Source: Setoptus koraiensis (Eukaryota > Arthropoda). Taken from it: a stretch of 64,000 bases of DNA. How positions within the stretch are numbered: position 1 is the first letter of the stretch; every line of letters starts with the position of its first letter. Shown here one piece after another: positions 54,501 through 64,000 of the stretch. The DNA lies in assembly GCA_048013815.1 (NCBI GenBank), contig CM106586.1, positions 15,500,001-15,564,000 of the forward strand, given 5' to 3'. The notes under the pieces are model-generated. The model did not search any database. It was not told the DNA's origin and saw nothing but the letters and a program-made list of their open reading frames with translations. The position numbers and the translations under genes were made by a program.

Positions 54501-54521
54501 CCAGTGGTGCTGCACCACTGG
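54501..54521. repeat. Palindrome CCAGTGGTGC-T-GCACCACTGG
   Basis: Perfect 10-bp arms with a single central base. Confidence 0.9.
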
Positions 54522-54988
54522 TGCACGTAAGCTTGAGCACAGTTACGCGCACACGACGCGACGTGTAAACGACCATTATGGTTGGCCACGTTCGGCGCGC
54601 ACAGGAAACACCAGCGCACCGATGACCAGCCAGAGAATAGATCCATTTGAATGAATCGGTGATGTACCGACGCAATGGCGAAACGGACGCACACACACAC
54701 ACATAATGGCATTATGATAATGCACGCCAGTGCAACAACGGTGATGACGCTGCGATGATGAGTCACAGACGCGCTCAAACTCAACGTGAGCTACTCAAGA
54801 GGGCGCCATCTTTGCGCCATCTATTTGCGCAATGAGCGCGCTCCCACATTGAACGAATACAGTTGCGTGACCGCCTCACAGAGGGCGCACTCGGGCCCGA
54901 ATTCGAGGCCTCCGTATCCGATACGGCGTATCGAGGCGCACAATTTAATTGTTTCGGGCCAAAACATTTTTCTCCGTCACTCTGTCAC

Positions 54989-55044
54989 AGTTAGTTGTCG
55001 ACACTCTGTCCGCATCACGCGGGCCAGCGAGTCGACAACTAACT
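54989..55044. repeat. 14-bp inverted repeat, 28-nt loop
   Basis: AGTTAGTTGTCGAC (54989–55002) and its exact reverse complement GTCGACAACTAACT (55031–55044). Confidence 0.9.
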
Positions 55045-55189
55045 AAATTCAGTTGGTTTATTGGCTAACATTCAAAAGTCGCCAGAGTCGGGGGCGCCGA
55101 GGCGTTCTCAGCTCTGCGAGCTCGTTAGTCGGCGGGGCTCGGCAGTTCGCGGATCTCGGCGGTCCGGCTGATCGCTGAGCGCGGGTTGC

Positions 55190-55217
55190 TTGGTTTTGGT
55201 TGTGAGACCAAAACCAA
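55190..55217. repeat. 11-bp inverted repeat, 6-nt loop
   Basis: TTGGTTTTGGT (55190–55200), loop TGTGAG, ACCAAAACCAA (55207–55217), perfect stem. Confidence 0.9.
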
Positions 55218-55460
55218 CCGTGAGACGCCGGGAATCGCAATGAGCAACCGTGCCGACTGGCGCTTCGGCGAGTCTCGCGCCTTCTGCACGCTGGCGGGCT
55301 GTTTAAGTCGAGCTGGAGGACCCTCGCTGGTGCTGGGTTGGCTCTGCGAACCGCGAATCGCCACTGCAAAACCGAACAACTTGTCATGTCCAACCGACTT
55401 GCGAGTTGCGAGTTGCAACAGGCAACAGTCGCAGAGCAAGAGCCGCCTGTTTGGCGGATT

Positions 55461-55509
55461 GCCTATTGAAACGGCGACAAAGTTTGTCGGACAAACCGTT
55501 TCGATAGGC
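55461..55509. repeat. Nested inverted repeat (cruciform-capable)
   Basis: GCCTATTGAAACGG (55461–55474) pairs with CCGTTTCGATAGGC (55496–55509) with one T·G position. Inside the loop, CGACAAA (55475–55481) pairs with TTTGTCG (55483–55489). Confidence 0.9.
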
Positions 55510-55525
55510 ACACGAGGCTCACCGG

Positions 55526-55542
55526 TAACCAGTGACTGGTTA
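55526..55542. repeat. Palindrome TAACCAGT-G-ACTGGTTA
   Basis: Perfect 8-bp arms around one base, 16 bp after the nested inverted repeat. Confidence 0.85.
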
Positions 55543-55817
55543 GCACGTCGCGGAGCCCGGGGTAGGCAGCCAGCGCCGAGGGCACAACCAAAACTAATGA
55601 GCGGCAACAACGCGATAGATGAGAAGTGTGCGAGATTAACAACAACGGCAGCAAAAAAGAGAGATGACATGTCACCATGAGAGTTATGCAAATCTCCCCT
55701 ATCATGCCCTTGCTGGGCCATTATTTCTAGTTATCGTTGTTCGTGTTGCCTCAAATATCACCCCGAGTCTCAGAGTGTCTGACAGTGTCTGCACTCTTAC
55801 TTGGCGATTACCCGGCC

Positions 55818-55929
55818 ATGTTTGCTCAAGTTGCCCTGCAAGTTGCGGCCCTACTTGTCGCTTCGACGCTGACGGAGCCGGCGCGCATTTCGGCCGGTGG
55901 CACCCCTGGCGTCACCGCTGGCAACACAG
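55818..55929 (+). CDS. Possible first coding exon with signal peptide
   Basis: An ATG in good context (CGGCCATGT) opens 37 codons reading MFAQVALQVAALLVAS then TLTEPARISAGG, a plausible signal peptide with a cleavage-like ASTLTEPA end. The frame reaches a strong splice donor, ACACAG|GTAAAT, at 55929/55930 (phase 1). If it is real, the rest of the gene lies downstream, possibly beyond the window. The open frame continues to 56294 without a stop, so it could also be read through or be chance. No downstream exon can be identified. Confidence 0.25.
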
Positions 55930-55959
55930 GTAAATCGCTGTCTGGTCGCGTTCGGTGCC

Positions 55960-55974
55960 GTTCGAAATTCGAAT
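55960..55974 (+). repeat. 15-bp motif GTTCGAAATTCGAAT, copy 3
   Basis: Third identical copy, just inside the putative intron that begins at 55930. The following base is C, as in copy 1. Confidence 0.85.
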
Positions 55975-56157
55975 CGGTTCGGTGCCGCTGGGCTTTGTTT
56001 GGTTTGGCGGTGCTGGCATCGGGCAGCGACGCAACGAACAAAAACGACGGTGACACAATGAGCAGCACGTGCATTCTTATCGGTGCTCTACAAGTGGTTG
56101 CAGCGGCTCCCGTTTCTCAACACTCCGGTCACCGTCACGACACAATGCGCACTCACA

Positions 56158-56262
56158 CAGGTAATGGGAGCAGCAGCGGCAGCACAGGTAATGCAGGCAG
56201 CACCGCGGGCACACAGGTAATGGGAGCAACAGCAGCACAGGTAATGGGAGCAACAGGTAACT
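56158..56262 (+). repeat. Array of CAG|GTAA donor-like repeats
   Basis: CAGGTAA occurs five times in about 100 bp, with GT at 56161, 56188, 56217, 56241 and 56257, within a degenerate repeat of the type ACAGGTAATGGGAGCARC. Each is a good match to the 5' splice-site consensus. Confidence 0.75.
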
Positions 56263-57250
56263 GCAGTCAGCGCGGGCACAATGACCGGCCATGATCCATT
56301 GCTGTTGTCGGGCGTCGTTAATGGTTGCTCGTTGCCGATCGGCCTGCATTATCGCCTGTTCGTTAGCGCATCTGATCATGGTTATCGTTGGCATTATTCG
56401 CATTATTATTATTATTATTCGCAGTAGTATTATTGGCAGTAGTATTATTGGCAGTGGTGGCTGCCGGTGAATGTCGCTTTCTTGCAAGTTGCACGAGCCA
56501 ACGTGCACTACTTGCAGCCCATTTGCTTGCACCACTTGAACCGTGCACCGTGTTGGCGCTTGCATCACAAATCTGATGCAAGAAAGAGAGTTGGTCGATT
56601 TGTTGTTTGTCGCGTTTATTCTCAGCGATTCGCTGACATCGCTGCTACCGTCATGATGCACCGACGTGCCGTCATCATAATGCACCGACGTGCTCTGTAC
56701 AAGGACATGATGCAATTTGACGCAACAAGCAGCAGTGGAAGCAGACAGACAGGCAGGCAGGCAAGAAGAAAAAGAATAAGTGGGGACAATTCTTTCGAGC
56801 ACACAATGGATCTGATTAGCGAAGCGTACAAGCCGACGTCGCGTTTCTTCGCGTCTGGCCCCACAATGTCAGCGATGATATCGATCAGCGGCCAGCTACC
56901 GAATGCGCAACAACAAATTGTTCTGGTGCCAATCGAATGGATCTGCTCAATACCACCAGCGCGATGCACCGATAGCAGAGTGGCATGCACCAGAGATTGG
57001 GGCCCGCCACCAGTTGCTTCTCGTCATTCGCATAGCTCCGTCCCTTTCCTCAGGAAAGTTTCCTGTGTTCTGGTGGCGACCAGAACGCAGCGCTCTTGCT
57101 TTGCGACCCAGTACGCAACATCTAGATTTATATTAGCTGCTAGTGGTCGTTATGATTGCCGGCCCGGCCCGGCCGTCATTATTATTATTATCATTATGAC
57201 GAGTCAATGGAACTATGTCAATGATTGTCACCGGCGACAGTCCATCCGCT

Positions 57251-57280
57251 GGCCTGTCCGACATTGGCCTGTCCGACATT
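57251..57280. repeat. 15-bp tandem repeat, two units
   Basis: GGCCTGTCCGACATT repeated twice exactly, followed by GGCC. Confidence 0.8.
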
Positions 57281-57356
57281 GGCCGGCCGTGCTCAACTAA
57301 TGACGCTCGTCGTCGTGACCGCCGTCATCCACTGGCCATCAAACCCAAGATGGAAC

Positions 57357-57385
57357 CTGATGCAAAGCCGAAACGTTTGCATCAG
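57357..57385. repeat. 10-bp inverted repeat, 9-nt loop
   Basis: CTGATGCAAA (57357–57366) and TTTGCATCAG (57376–57385), a perfect stem with loop GCCGAAACG. Confidence 0.85.
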
Positions 57386-58878
57386 CAGCGCGACAAGCTT
57401 CGGCCATCAAACTGGCTGTTTGCCTCACTGCCAGGCTTAACGTTGAGCCCTGACGGTTGAGGCCGTCAAAAGAGATAAAAAGAAAGTTGTCAGCCGAGAA
57501 GCTTTGCGATTGGCTGGCGCAATTGGCCAAACGCTCAATTTTGAATATAAAATTTAAAATTATATTACGCGACAGCTTTGACGAGGCTCACTGGACGTTG
57601 CCGGTGGCCACTGGCCACTGTCCACCATCAACTGTGCACCGATGACCGTTCACTACCGACTGTCCAGTATCGACAGTCCGCTGGCCGGCCGACGGGCGAG
57701 CAATAGATTAGATTGAACAGTTTGGGCCCGGTTTGATCGAAGCGAACCGAGAAGCGAACTTGCGAGATTCCTCCACGTGGAATATATTAATGGCATTCGA
57801 TTATTTGAATGATGCAAGCGAGCAAGCAATTTGTTTTTTTTTTCTCTTTGTCGCTTCTTCGTCACCATTGTGCTTCTTTTTCGCCTTAGTTGGTCGCCTT
57901 TTATCTCTTTTTTCTTGCATATACACACAACATTGTAAAATTTATAGTGACCATTGCATTTGCGCGCTTCATTTAACTGTCGGACACCATTGTCAGTGGT
58001 CAGCGGCGGTTATGCATTTTGACGCGCTTGACCACCGACGGTAATTCTGCAACAACAGAGCAAAAGATAAGAAGAATTTCCTTTCACTGGGGCTCTTGAG
58101 AGTTGAGTTGGCCGTCGCTGTCGGTTGCATTATCAGTTGAGTTAGCGGCCAGGCTATCGGGGGGCCGACCAATGGAGCCGGCGAACCACCAACAAACAAT
58201 CTCTCGCTGCAGAGCGTGCAAAGAGGCGCGTAGTGGCCAACACGTAGTTGCATTGTCACCTAACTAATTCGAATAGGCAGTGGCGGCAGTTCTTGACCTA
58301 TCGCCACACCAATGGTCACTGTCAATATAATTCGAGTGTTTGAGTGTTGTAATTTAATTTGTTGTTCCATCGAACTCGACGCACACACACTCGCACGATT
58401 CGAAATAGAATGGTCACTTTCTTTTATCCGCTCTTTCGGCGTGGAGCGGAGCTGCCAATAGTGACACTTTTGCCATTCCATACGCCATTCGCTAACCGGA
58501 CCATTCTCTTATGGGCCATTCTCTGGCCCGCTCCGCTGGCAACAGAGCAAAACTTTTTGATTGGCTCGATCGGCACCACTCAGACGTGACCACCAATGGA
58601 TGACAATGGATAATCTGCCACCACCACGGACCAGACAACTGACCGGGCCCGTGTTTGCGCGTTTGCATGCTCGCATGCCTGCCTGTTTGCTTGTTCGCAA
58701 TTCGCTTCTTTGCGACACTTGCAATTGTGGTTCACGTCATTAGTGAGGCCCGTCGGGGCTTCGATGATTCGATGATTCGATAATTGTCCGGCGCGACGTT
58801 CTCTCCATGATTGGCAGCTCCGTGGCGCGCTTCTCATGGCACAAAACTTTTGTGGCAAAAGTTGAGTGACTGCTCTCT

Positions 58879-58938
58879 GGGTGCAAACTGTCCACTCTGG
58901 ACGGATCCACTTTGTATCAGAGTGGACAATTTGCGCCC
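58879..58938 (+). repeat. 60-nt stem-loop with 21-bp stem
   Basis: Left arm 58879–58899 (GGGTGCAAAC then TGTCCACTCTG) pairs with right arm 58918–58938 (CAGAGTGGACA then ATTTGCGCCC). The inner 11 bp are perfect; the outer 10 have one T·G wobble and one C·A mismatch. The loop is 18 nt. Size and pairing resemble a small pre-miRNA-type hairpin, but nothing shows that it is transcribed. Confidence 0.8.
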
Positions 58939-59775
58939 AATGTTTGTGTCCATCAATGAGCGGTGCGCTCCACTAGCTCCTCGCCGGTCAATGTCGACAC
59001 TCATTAGTAATGAGGCCCCATTTTGCATAACTCGAGCGCCACTTCAATTGCGCCGTTTTGCCAGCCACGGCCGATGGGCGACCAGTGTTACCTGTTGAAT
59101 GTGGAGATTATCGTTTGTTGTTTTTTTCGTTGCATTTATAAACTCACATAGTTCATCTCGGATGGGACCAGTTCAGCATCGCGACAGACACTTAAGTCCC
59201 TAGTTGTTCAGTTGGCCCGATTGGGAGCCAACTCCAAATCGGGCACAGTGTGGCCGAGAGAAATGAACAAGCTGCGTGCAAACTGTCGTTCAGAACTTGC
59301 GAATCAAAGGTGAGTGCCGGATTTCGCAAACTGAGGGGCACAATGGCCATCGAACTGGCGCTTCTTTTTTGAGATTGAGAGAGCGAGGCCCGCACGAGAA
59401 ATGAAATCGTTTAAAGTGTCATAATGATGATTTATAATTTGTTTTGGCACACACTTAAGGCAGCGCCATTCTTCCACTAATGGTATTTGCATGACACCAA
59501 CTCGGTATTGAGACTCTCAATTTGAGAGGTCGCCGAATGACCAAACTGCTCTGGCCACTTGGGCCGCCCGTTTGTATGTGTGAACCGATATTTGCAAGTG
59601 ACACTCTCAAATATCGCAAACTCTCTGCAAAGACACCTCTCCTATGGCGACAATTTGGCGTCAGCTCGACAATTTGCCAGCAGCAGCAATTTGCGCGATG
59701 CTGCCACTGGGCAATAATGCGACAATAGAATACAAATAATAGTATTGATGATGCCCGTAATAATGAATGGGCGCT

Positions 59776-59826
59776 CATTTGAATATGAGTATCATTTGAA
59801 TATGAGTGTCGTCTGAACATGAGTAG
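59776..59826. repeat. 17-bp minisatellite, three units
   Basis: CATTTGAATATGAGTAT, CATTTGAATATGAGTGT and CGTCTGAACATGAGTAG in tandem. Confidence 0.9.
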
Positions 59827-60240
59827 TGGGAGTCGATGTGGCAGCACTCTTGTCATGATAGAAGCGCTATTATACGGATCGGAACAGCGACTATCGACTG
59901 TCGGCCTGGCAGTATCAGGTCGCTGGGCAGCTCACCTTTGGCGACGGGTCAACTCGTTGAGGCGAAACTTGTCGAGTGCTTGTTCGGTTTGTTTCTGGTG
60001 TCGCGCACTGGTCGAGATTGCTGCCCGGTAATGAGCTCACCGTTGACAATTGTTACAATGGCACCAGAATTGAATAGGAAATCTTTTCACGAAACAAGAT
60101 TAATGGTTTTGGGATTTGTCGCCTGCAATCAAAGAAGCATTAAGATTTGCAGCGCTTCCAGTCTGAATGCGCCGGGGCCCCGTTCGTAGCGTTCGTAACT
60201 TCGTAGCGACAAACGGGCTTGGGCGCTGGCCGACGACATT

Positions 60241-60294
60241 CGCAACGCCGGCGATACTCGCAACGCCGGCGATACTCGCAATGCTGACGATACT
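60241..60294. repeat. 18-bp minisatellite, three units
   Basis: CGCAACGCCGGCGATACT twice exactly, then a third unit with three substitutions. Confidence 0.9.
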
Positions 60295-61280
60295 CGCGAG
60301 CAAAACACTGCTTCGGTCAAGGTTGCTCGTGTCGTGTCGTGTTGTGACTCGCGACTCGCGCTCAAACAGGCCAGGCTAGCCAAACTGCGGAGCCGAGCAT
60401 CGTTTCGGAGCCTCCAAAGCGGAGGGGCTCCCTTCGCTGTCGGACACTGGCCGCTGTTGAGCCGCTTTGGTGGCGACGGCCAAAATTGAGCGCGCCACCA
60501 GGATAACCCAGGCTAATCTAGAGCTCGCTTGTGCCGGGCAAGCACCATGCGACGGGCACGTGAATCAGCCGGTCTGGCAATCGCCAAAGTCGGACCAACA
60601 ACCATAAGCCGCTGGCTCGGTCCCCGTGGCTTCTGGTGGCCCATTTGCATACGATTTGTGCAAAAACGCCAACACAAATCAGCACACTGTTGGAATAGGG
60701 AGCACCCAGAGTGAGCCGAATCGGGATCGGTGCGCCCGACAATGATGAACACGGACACACAAGCTATTTGCGTCAGACAAAACAACAAAGATTAGGTGAT
60801 TGTTGCACGAGCAGCGTCGCAACAATGGCACGGCACCACGATGCAGCGATGATTAGCATAATGATGCCATTAACACCTCACTAGAGCCACTGTTCTATTT
60901 ATACCCCGCGTAAGCGTGCTCTGGCGCGCATCCTCTGAATGTTTCAGGCTGAAACCTGTATCGGTTATGGGCCGGTTTTGCGCCCAATGCGGGGCGCCTC
61001 TGAGCCAGTTCGGCCACTGGCCGGCCTGCCAATATCCAGTCGGCGACCGTGAGCATCGGCATCGGGCAGCGAGACAGCCGAGGGCCCACAGAAACGCTCG
61101 ATTGGCGCCGATTGGCTGCAAGCCAGCGAGCGGCTTTGTTGTTGTGCGCGCACAAACTGACCAATGACCCGTGACCCGTGACTGGTGAGTCAATGAATTT
61201 CGGATCGCCATTCTGCTTCTTGTTTCACCATTTAGGTGTTGATTGTTGTTGTGCGTGCCTGGCCCGCATCGCCAGTCAGA

Positions 61281-61310
61281 CCCAGTGGCACCCAGTGGCA
61301 CCCAGCGGCA
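61281..61310. repeat. 10-bp tandem repeat, three units
   Basis: CCCAGTGGCA twice, then CCCAGCGGCA. Confidence 0.85.
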
Positions 61311-62406
61311 CCCGACGCATTAGTTTGGTTGGCGTACTTGTTGCTGTTCAGCGCCATTGTGACAATATGATATTGTGCATAAATAAATGGATAGATTTGC
61401 AAATATTCATTCCATATTCGACAGTGTTCGGTGCGTGAATTTCGCTTTTTTGCACGCTTTGTGCTCTTGCTGTCCGCCTACGATAATTCTTTTAAACACT
61501 CACAACAACTACCACCGGCACGCCGGCGCAACCAAGATCGAAGCGAAGCGACCGACAGAAGCCAAAACTGGTGGGCGAGTTGTGTGTCGAATTGCATTAA
61601 TGCAACAGCGACATCATTGGGCAAAGTGGGCCAGTGGCCAAGTCAAGCGTAACTGGCGGCGCGCTGCTGTTATCACTAATAACTCACAATCCATTATCGG
61701 ATTCGCAAGTTCCAAATTGGAACGGCGGCAAACACTGGCGGTGTGCCGTTGTCTGTATAATTTATCCTCATTCCATGTTCTGGCGATTTTTTCTCCTTTT
61801 TCTTCTCATTGCTTCTTGTCGTCATCGGCCGAGATTTTCGTCAGTTTGTTTGCTCAGCTCTCCAACCGTTACGGGCGCTTCCTTTGGCGACTGTCCGGGC
61901 CCCTGGCCTCTGCAACAGCGACACGGGCAGTCGCTGTTGCCATCTAAAATAGTGTTGGCCATATGCAGTAATATTGTTGGCTCGTCAGTTGAGCCGGCCA
62001 GCGGTGACATAGCTGACAGTTTGTCCTGCGCTGCTCTGCACGATTCACCTGTTGGGCCCAAAAGAATTGTTGTTCACCGGAGCCTACTTGCGCCCTGTGA
62101 CACAGCGCTGGCTGCTGTGCAAACAGAGGAGATTCGTGCGGATATTTTTGCAACTCGTGATTGGTGCCGTCGATTCGACGGGCCCAACGGCGACCGGTTC
62201 AGCGGTCATCATGATGCACTGTCCGACAGTGACCAGCGCGCAGTGTTGCCAACGCCCGTTCGAACCGGGTCGCCGAAAGGAACAATCAGGCGACGGAATG
62301 GGAGCGGACGATCGAGTCGTTGGCTTGTTGCTTGGGCGACACACAGACAAACAAAGGAAGCACGTTAATCGATCCCATTGATCCGTCCTCATTCGCGTTC
62401 GCGGGC

Positions 62407-62511
62407 ACAGCAACAACGACAGCGACAACGATAGCAGCAACAACGACAGCGACAGCGACAACGACAGCAACAACGACAGCGACAACGACGGCAGCGGCAA
62501 CAACGGCGCTG
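62407..62511. repeat. ACAACGACAGCG-type low-complexity tract
   Basis: About 105 bp of interleaved CAACGA/CAGCGA hexamers with no fixed higher-order unit. Confidence 0.85.
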
Positions 62512-62651
62512 GCGAGAGAAAATCAACAACCTAAAATGATGTTATCATCATCGCTAGCGCCATTGTAGTTGTTGGTCTATGATGAAATAAATAACGACAA
62601 GCACCTAGGGTCATTATCGTAGGAGCCGGTTTTACACGGGGGAACTTGCGA

Positions 62652-62678
62652 CAGCAACACGTACTGCACGTGTTGCTG
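62652..62678. repeat. 11-bp stem-loop, 5-nt loop
   Basis: CAGCAACACGT (62652–62662), loop ACTGC, ACGTGTTGCTG (62668–62678), a perfect stem. Confidence 0.9.
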
Positions 62679-62879
62679 GCCGGTCGTTGGTGTTGTCGTT
62701 GTTCGAGCAAACTTTTCAGTTTAATTCAACCGAGTGACACGAGCGACCGGCGGCAACTGATAGCTGCAACTGTGTTCTTTGGGAGCACGTCGAGCCATTC
62801 TCTCGGTGCATACTCTTGCTATGCAACTATGCCGGCCAGTCATACTTGCAGTTTACACTTATGCGGGCGACTCACAAAT

Positions 62880-62969
62880 ATAGCACAAGCCATAGATATA
62901 GCAAAAGCTATCGATTTAGCACGAGCCGTAGAATTAGCACGAGCAACAGATATAGCGCGAGCCACAGAT
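62880..62969. repeat. 18-bp tandem repeat, five units
   Basis: Five contiguous 18-mers of the type ATAGCACGAGCCACAGAT. On the plus strand one frame reads as hexapeptides IAQAID, IAKAID, LARAVE, LARATD and IARATD. Confidence 0.9.
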
Positions 62970-64000
62970 CGGGGCCATAACGTTGCAATTGAATGGATTG
63001 AATGAAAAGAACGAAATGATACGACCAATGAAACGACGCCACGATATAGCGACGCACGAGACGCCGACGGCGCGGCGCGAAAAAGCGCGTAAATCACGCG
63101 TTGATTCGGCCGAATAACGCCTGAAAACAACGTCAAAGGATGTAAACAAAAGCACGAACGCAGCAAAGAACGAGCAAAGATTTAAAGATTCTTTTATAAG
63201 ACGACGAGACGCTGACTGGACAATGGTGCAATCTCAAGTGGAAACAGCAAATAAAACAGTTGTAACACAGCCAGACAAATGAGAAGTGGTGGGCGTACTA
63301 TTTGTTTGCTCTACTTCTTTATTTGTTGTCGTGCATGGGGCCGGCGCGGGCGACGTGTCGCGTACGTGGCACAGTCCGTGTTGGCCCGTGCGCACGTACG
63401 CAAACACGGGCCGGCGCATACCGACGCACATCCGTCCACCGCGCCCGACAATGAGTCGGGTAATGAGTGTTGGCGCGCATCTTGAGCTGATTGGCCGTTT
63501 GATTGGGTGCTCGTGGTCGACTTGTCCGCTGCCGGTTTGTCCGGCAAAGCGACCACTTTTGCCAACGGAGCCCCAACGGACCAACTGACCACTCAGCGAC
63601 TATATTTCGGCTCGTTGAGTGGCGAGCAAGTTGCGCGTTGCAAGTCGAGCGACGAAAATAGCGACGAAAACAATGAATTGGGGGGCCTCTGTCACTATTT
63701 TGGGACCAGAAGAGCAAAGCAAACAATGAGGCCGCGGCACAAACAAACCCACGCAAGATTTGTCGACAAGATTAGCTCACAATTGTCAGTGGGACAGCGG
63801 AGCGGAAGTTGACCGGTCATCGTCTAGTTTGCGCGCTAATGATGACGGGCATGCATTTTGCATTGGCGTCGGTTTCTTGCGGCAGCGATGCAAATGATGA
63901 TTGCAACTTGCAATTTATAAACGTCGCTTATGGACGCTTCATACGGTGCATTCTCTTGGTCGTATCATGCGACTCTGCGATGTATGAACTGGCCGCTGAT

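Larger units (their letters stand above)
52100..64000. other. GC-rich, minisatellite- and hairpin-rich domain
   Basis: From about 52.1 kb the sequence becomes visibly GC- and CpG-rich compared with the AT-rich first 52 kb and stays so to the window end. Open frames are long in several frames at once, with Arg/Cys/His-rich translations, as expected from low stop-codon density, not from genes. No protein family is recognisable. It holds many 10–18 bp tandem repeats and perfect palindromes, listed separately. It may be the regulatory region of the flanking receptor gene, a long intron of a gene beyond the window, or heterochromatin-like DNA. Confidence 0.6.

Noticed and set aside
56467-57300. 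277-codon open frame in the GC-rich domain
   Set aside because: Arg/Cys/His-rich without domains, overlapping equally long frames on both strands; a result of low stop-codon density.
62255-62285. Good T-arm-like CCCGTTCGAACCGGG
   Set aside because: No acceptor, D or anticodon arms at tRNA spacing on either strand; it is another TTCGAA-centred palindrome.
61634-62368. 244-codon frame with a hydrophobic FFLLFLLIAS stretch
   Set aside because: The hydrophobic part comes from a T/C-rich run; the rest has no protein character and no splice context.

Overview
This window is nuclear DNA from an animal, most probably an arthropod and perhaps an acariform mite. The evidence is a fused nitrilase–Fhit (NitFhit) gene, a Cys-loop nicotinic receptor subunit, kindlin, vinculin, peroxins and mitochondrial translation genes, with short GT–AG introns and poly(A) signals. 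Many genes are single-exon (mitochondrial AspRS, FBXW7, GPR107, GLOD4, NitFhit, PEX2, kindlin, PEX19, a DCC-like receptor). The species is not identifiable from sequence alone.

Layout. 0.8–10.9 kb: a UMA-type ESCRT adaptor, mitochondrial AspRS, FBXW7 with an unusual N-terminal DWNN-like domain, a PTPN9-type phosphatase, a PTPN9 fragment lying inverted just behind its parent, and TIPIN. 11–19.6 kb: cathepsin L, a membrane-anchored acid phosphatase and a MARVEL-type four-span protein, separated by long AT-rich spacers. 21.4–33.9 kb: a rearranged block holding a broken HP1-like gene between 155-bp direct repeats, GPR107, GLOD4, vinculin and NitFhit. An inverted duplication of the NitFhit/GPR107 3' junction sits at both ends of the GPR107–GLOD4–vinculin segment, as expected from an inversion with staggered breaks. 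34.4–52 kb: a LAT/PAG-like transmembrane tyrosine adaptor, a decayed carnitine carrier, a C-terminally short MTO1, a non-alpha nicotinic receptor subunit, PEX2, kindlin, ATG3, PEX19 and a short DCC/neogenin-like receptor.

From about 52.1 kb to the end the composition changes sharply: GC-rich, CpG-rich, no convincing multi-exon gene, many short minisatellites and a striking density of perfect palindromes and stem-loops, plus one 15-bp motif found three times in 2.7 kb. One possible first exon encoding a signal peptide lies at 55.8 kb.

How the genes relate: vinculin and kindlin both act at integrin adhesions, and both carry, in the same orientation relative to transcription, a homologous upstream segment containing a perfect CArG box (CCAAATAAGG), the binding site of SRF. 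This suggests a shared regulatory module. PEX2, PEX19 and ATG3 are close neighbours in organelle biogenesis and turnover; AspRS and MTO1 both serve mitochondrial translation. All family assignments come from reading motifs, with no database search.
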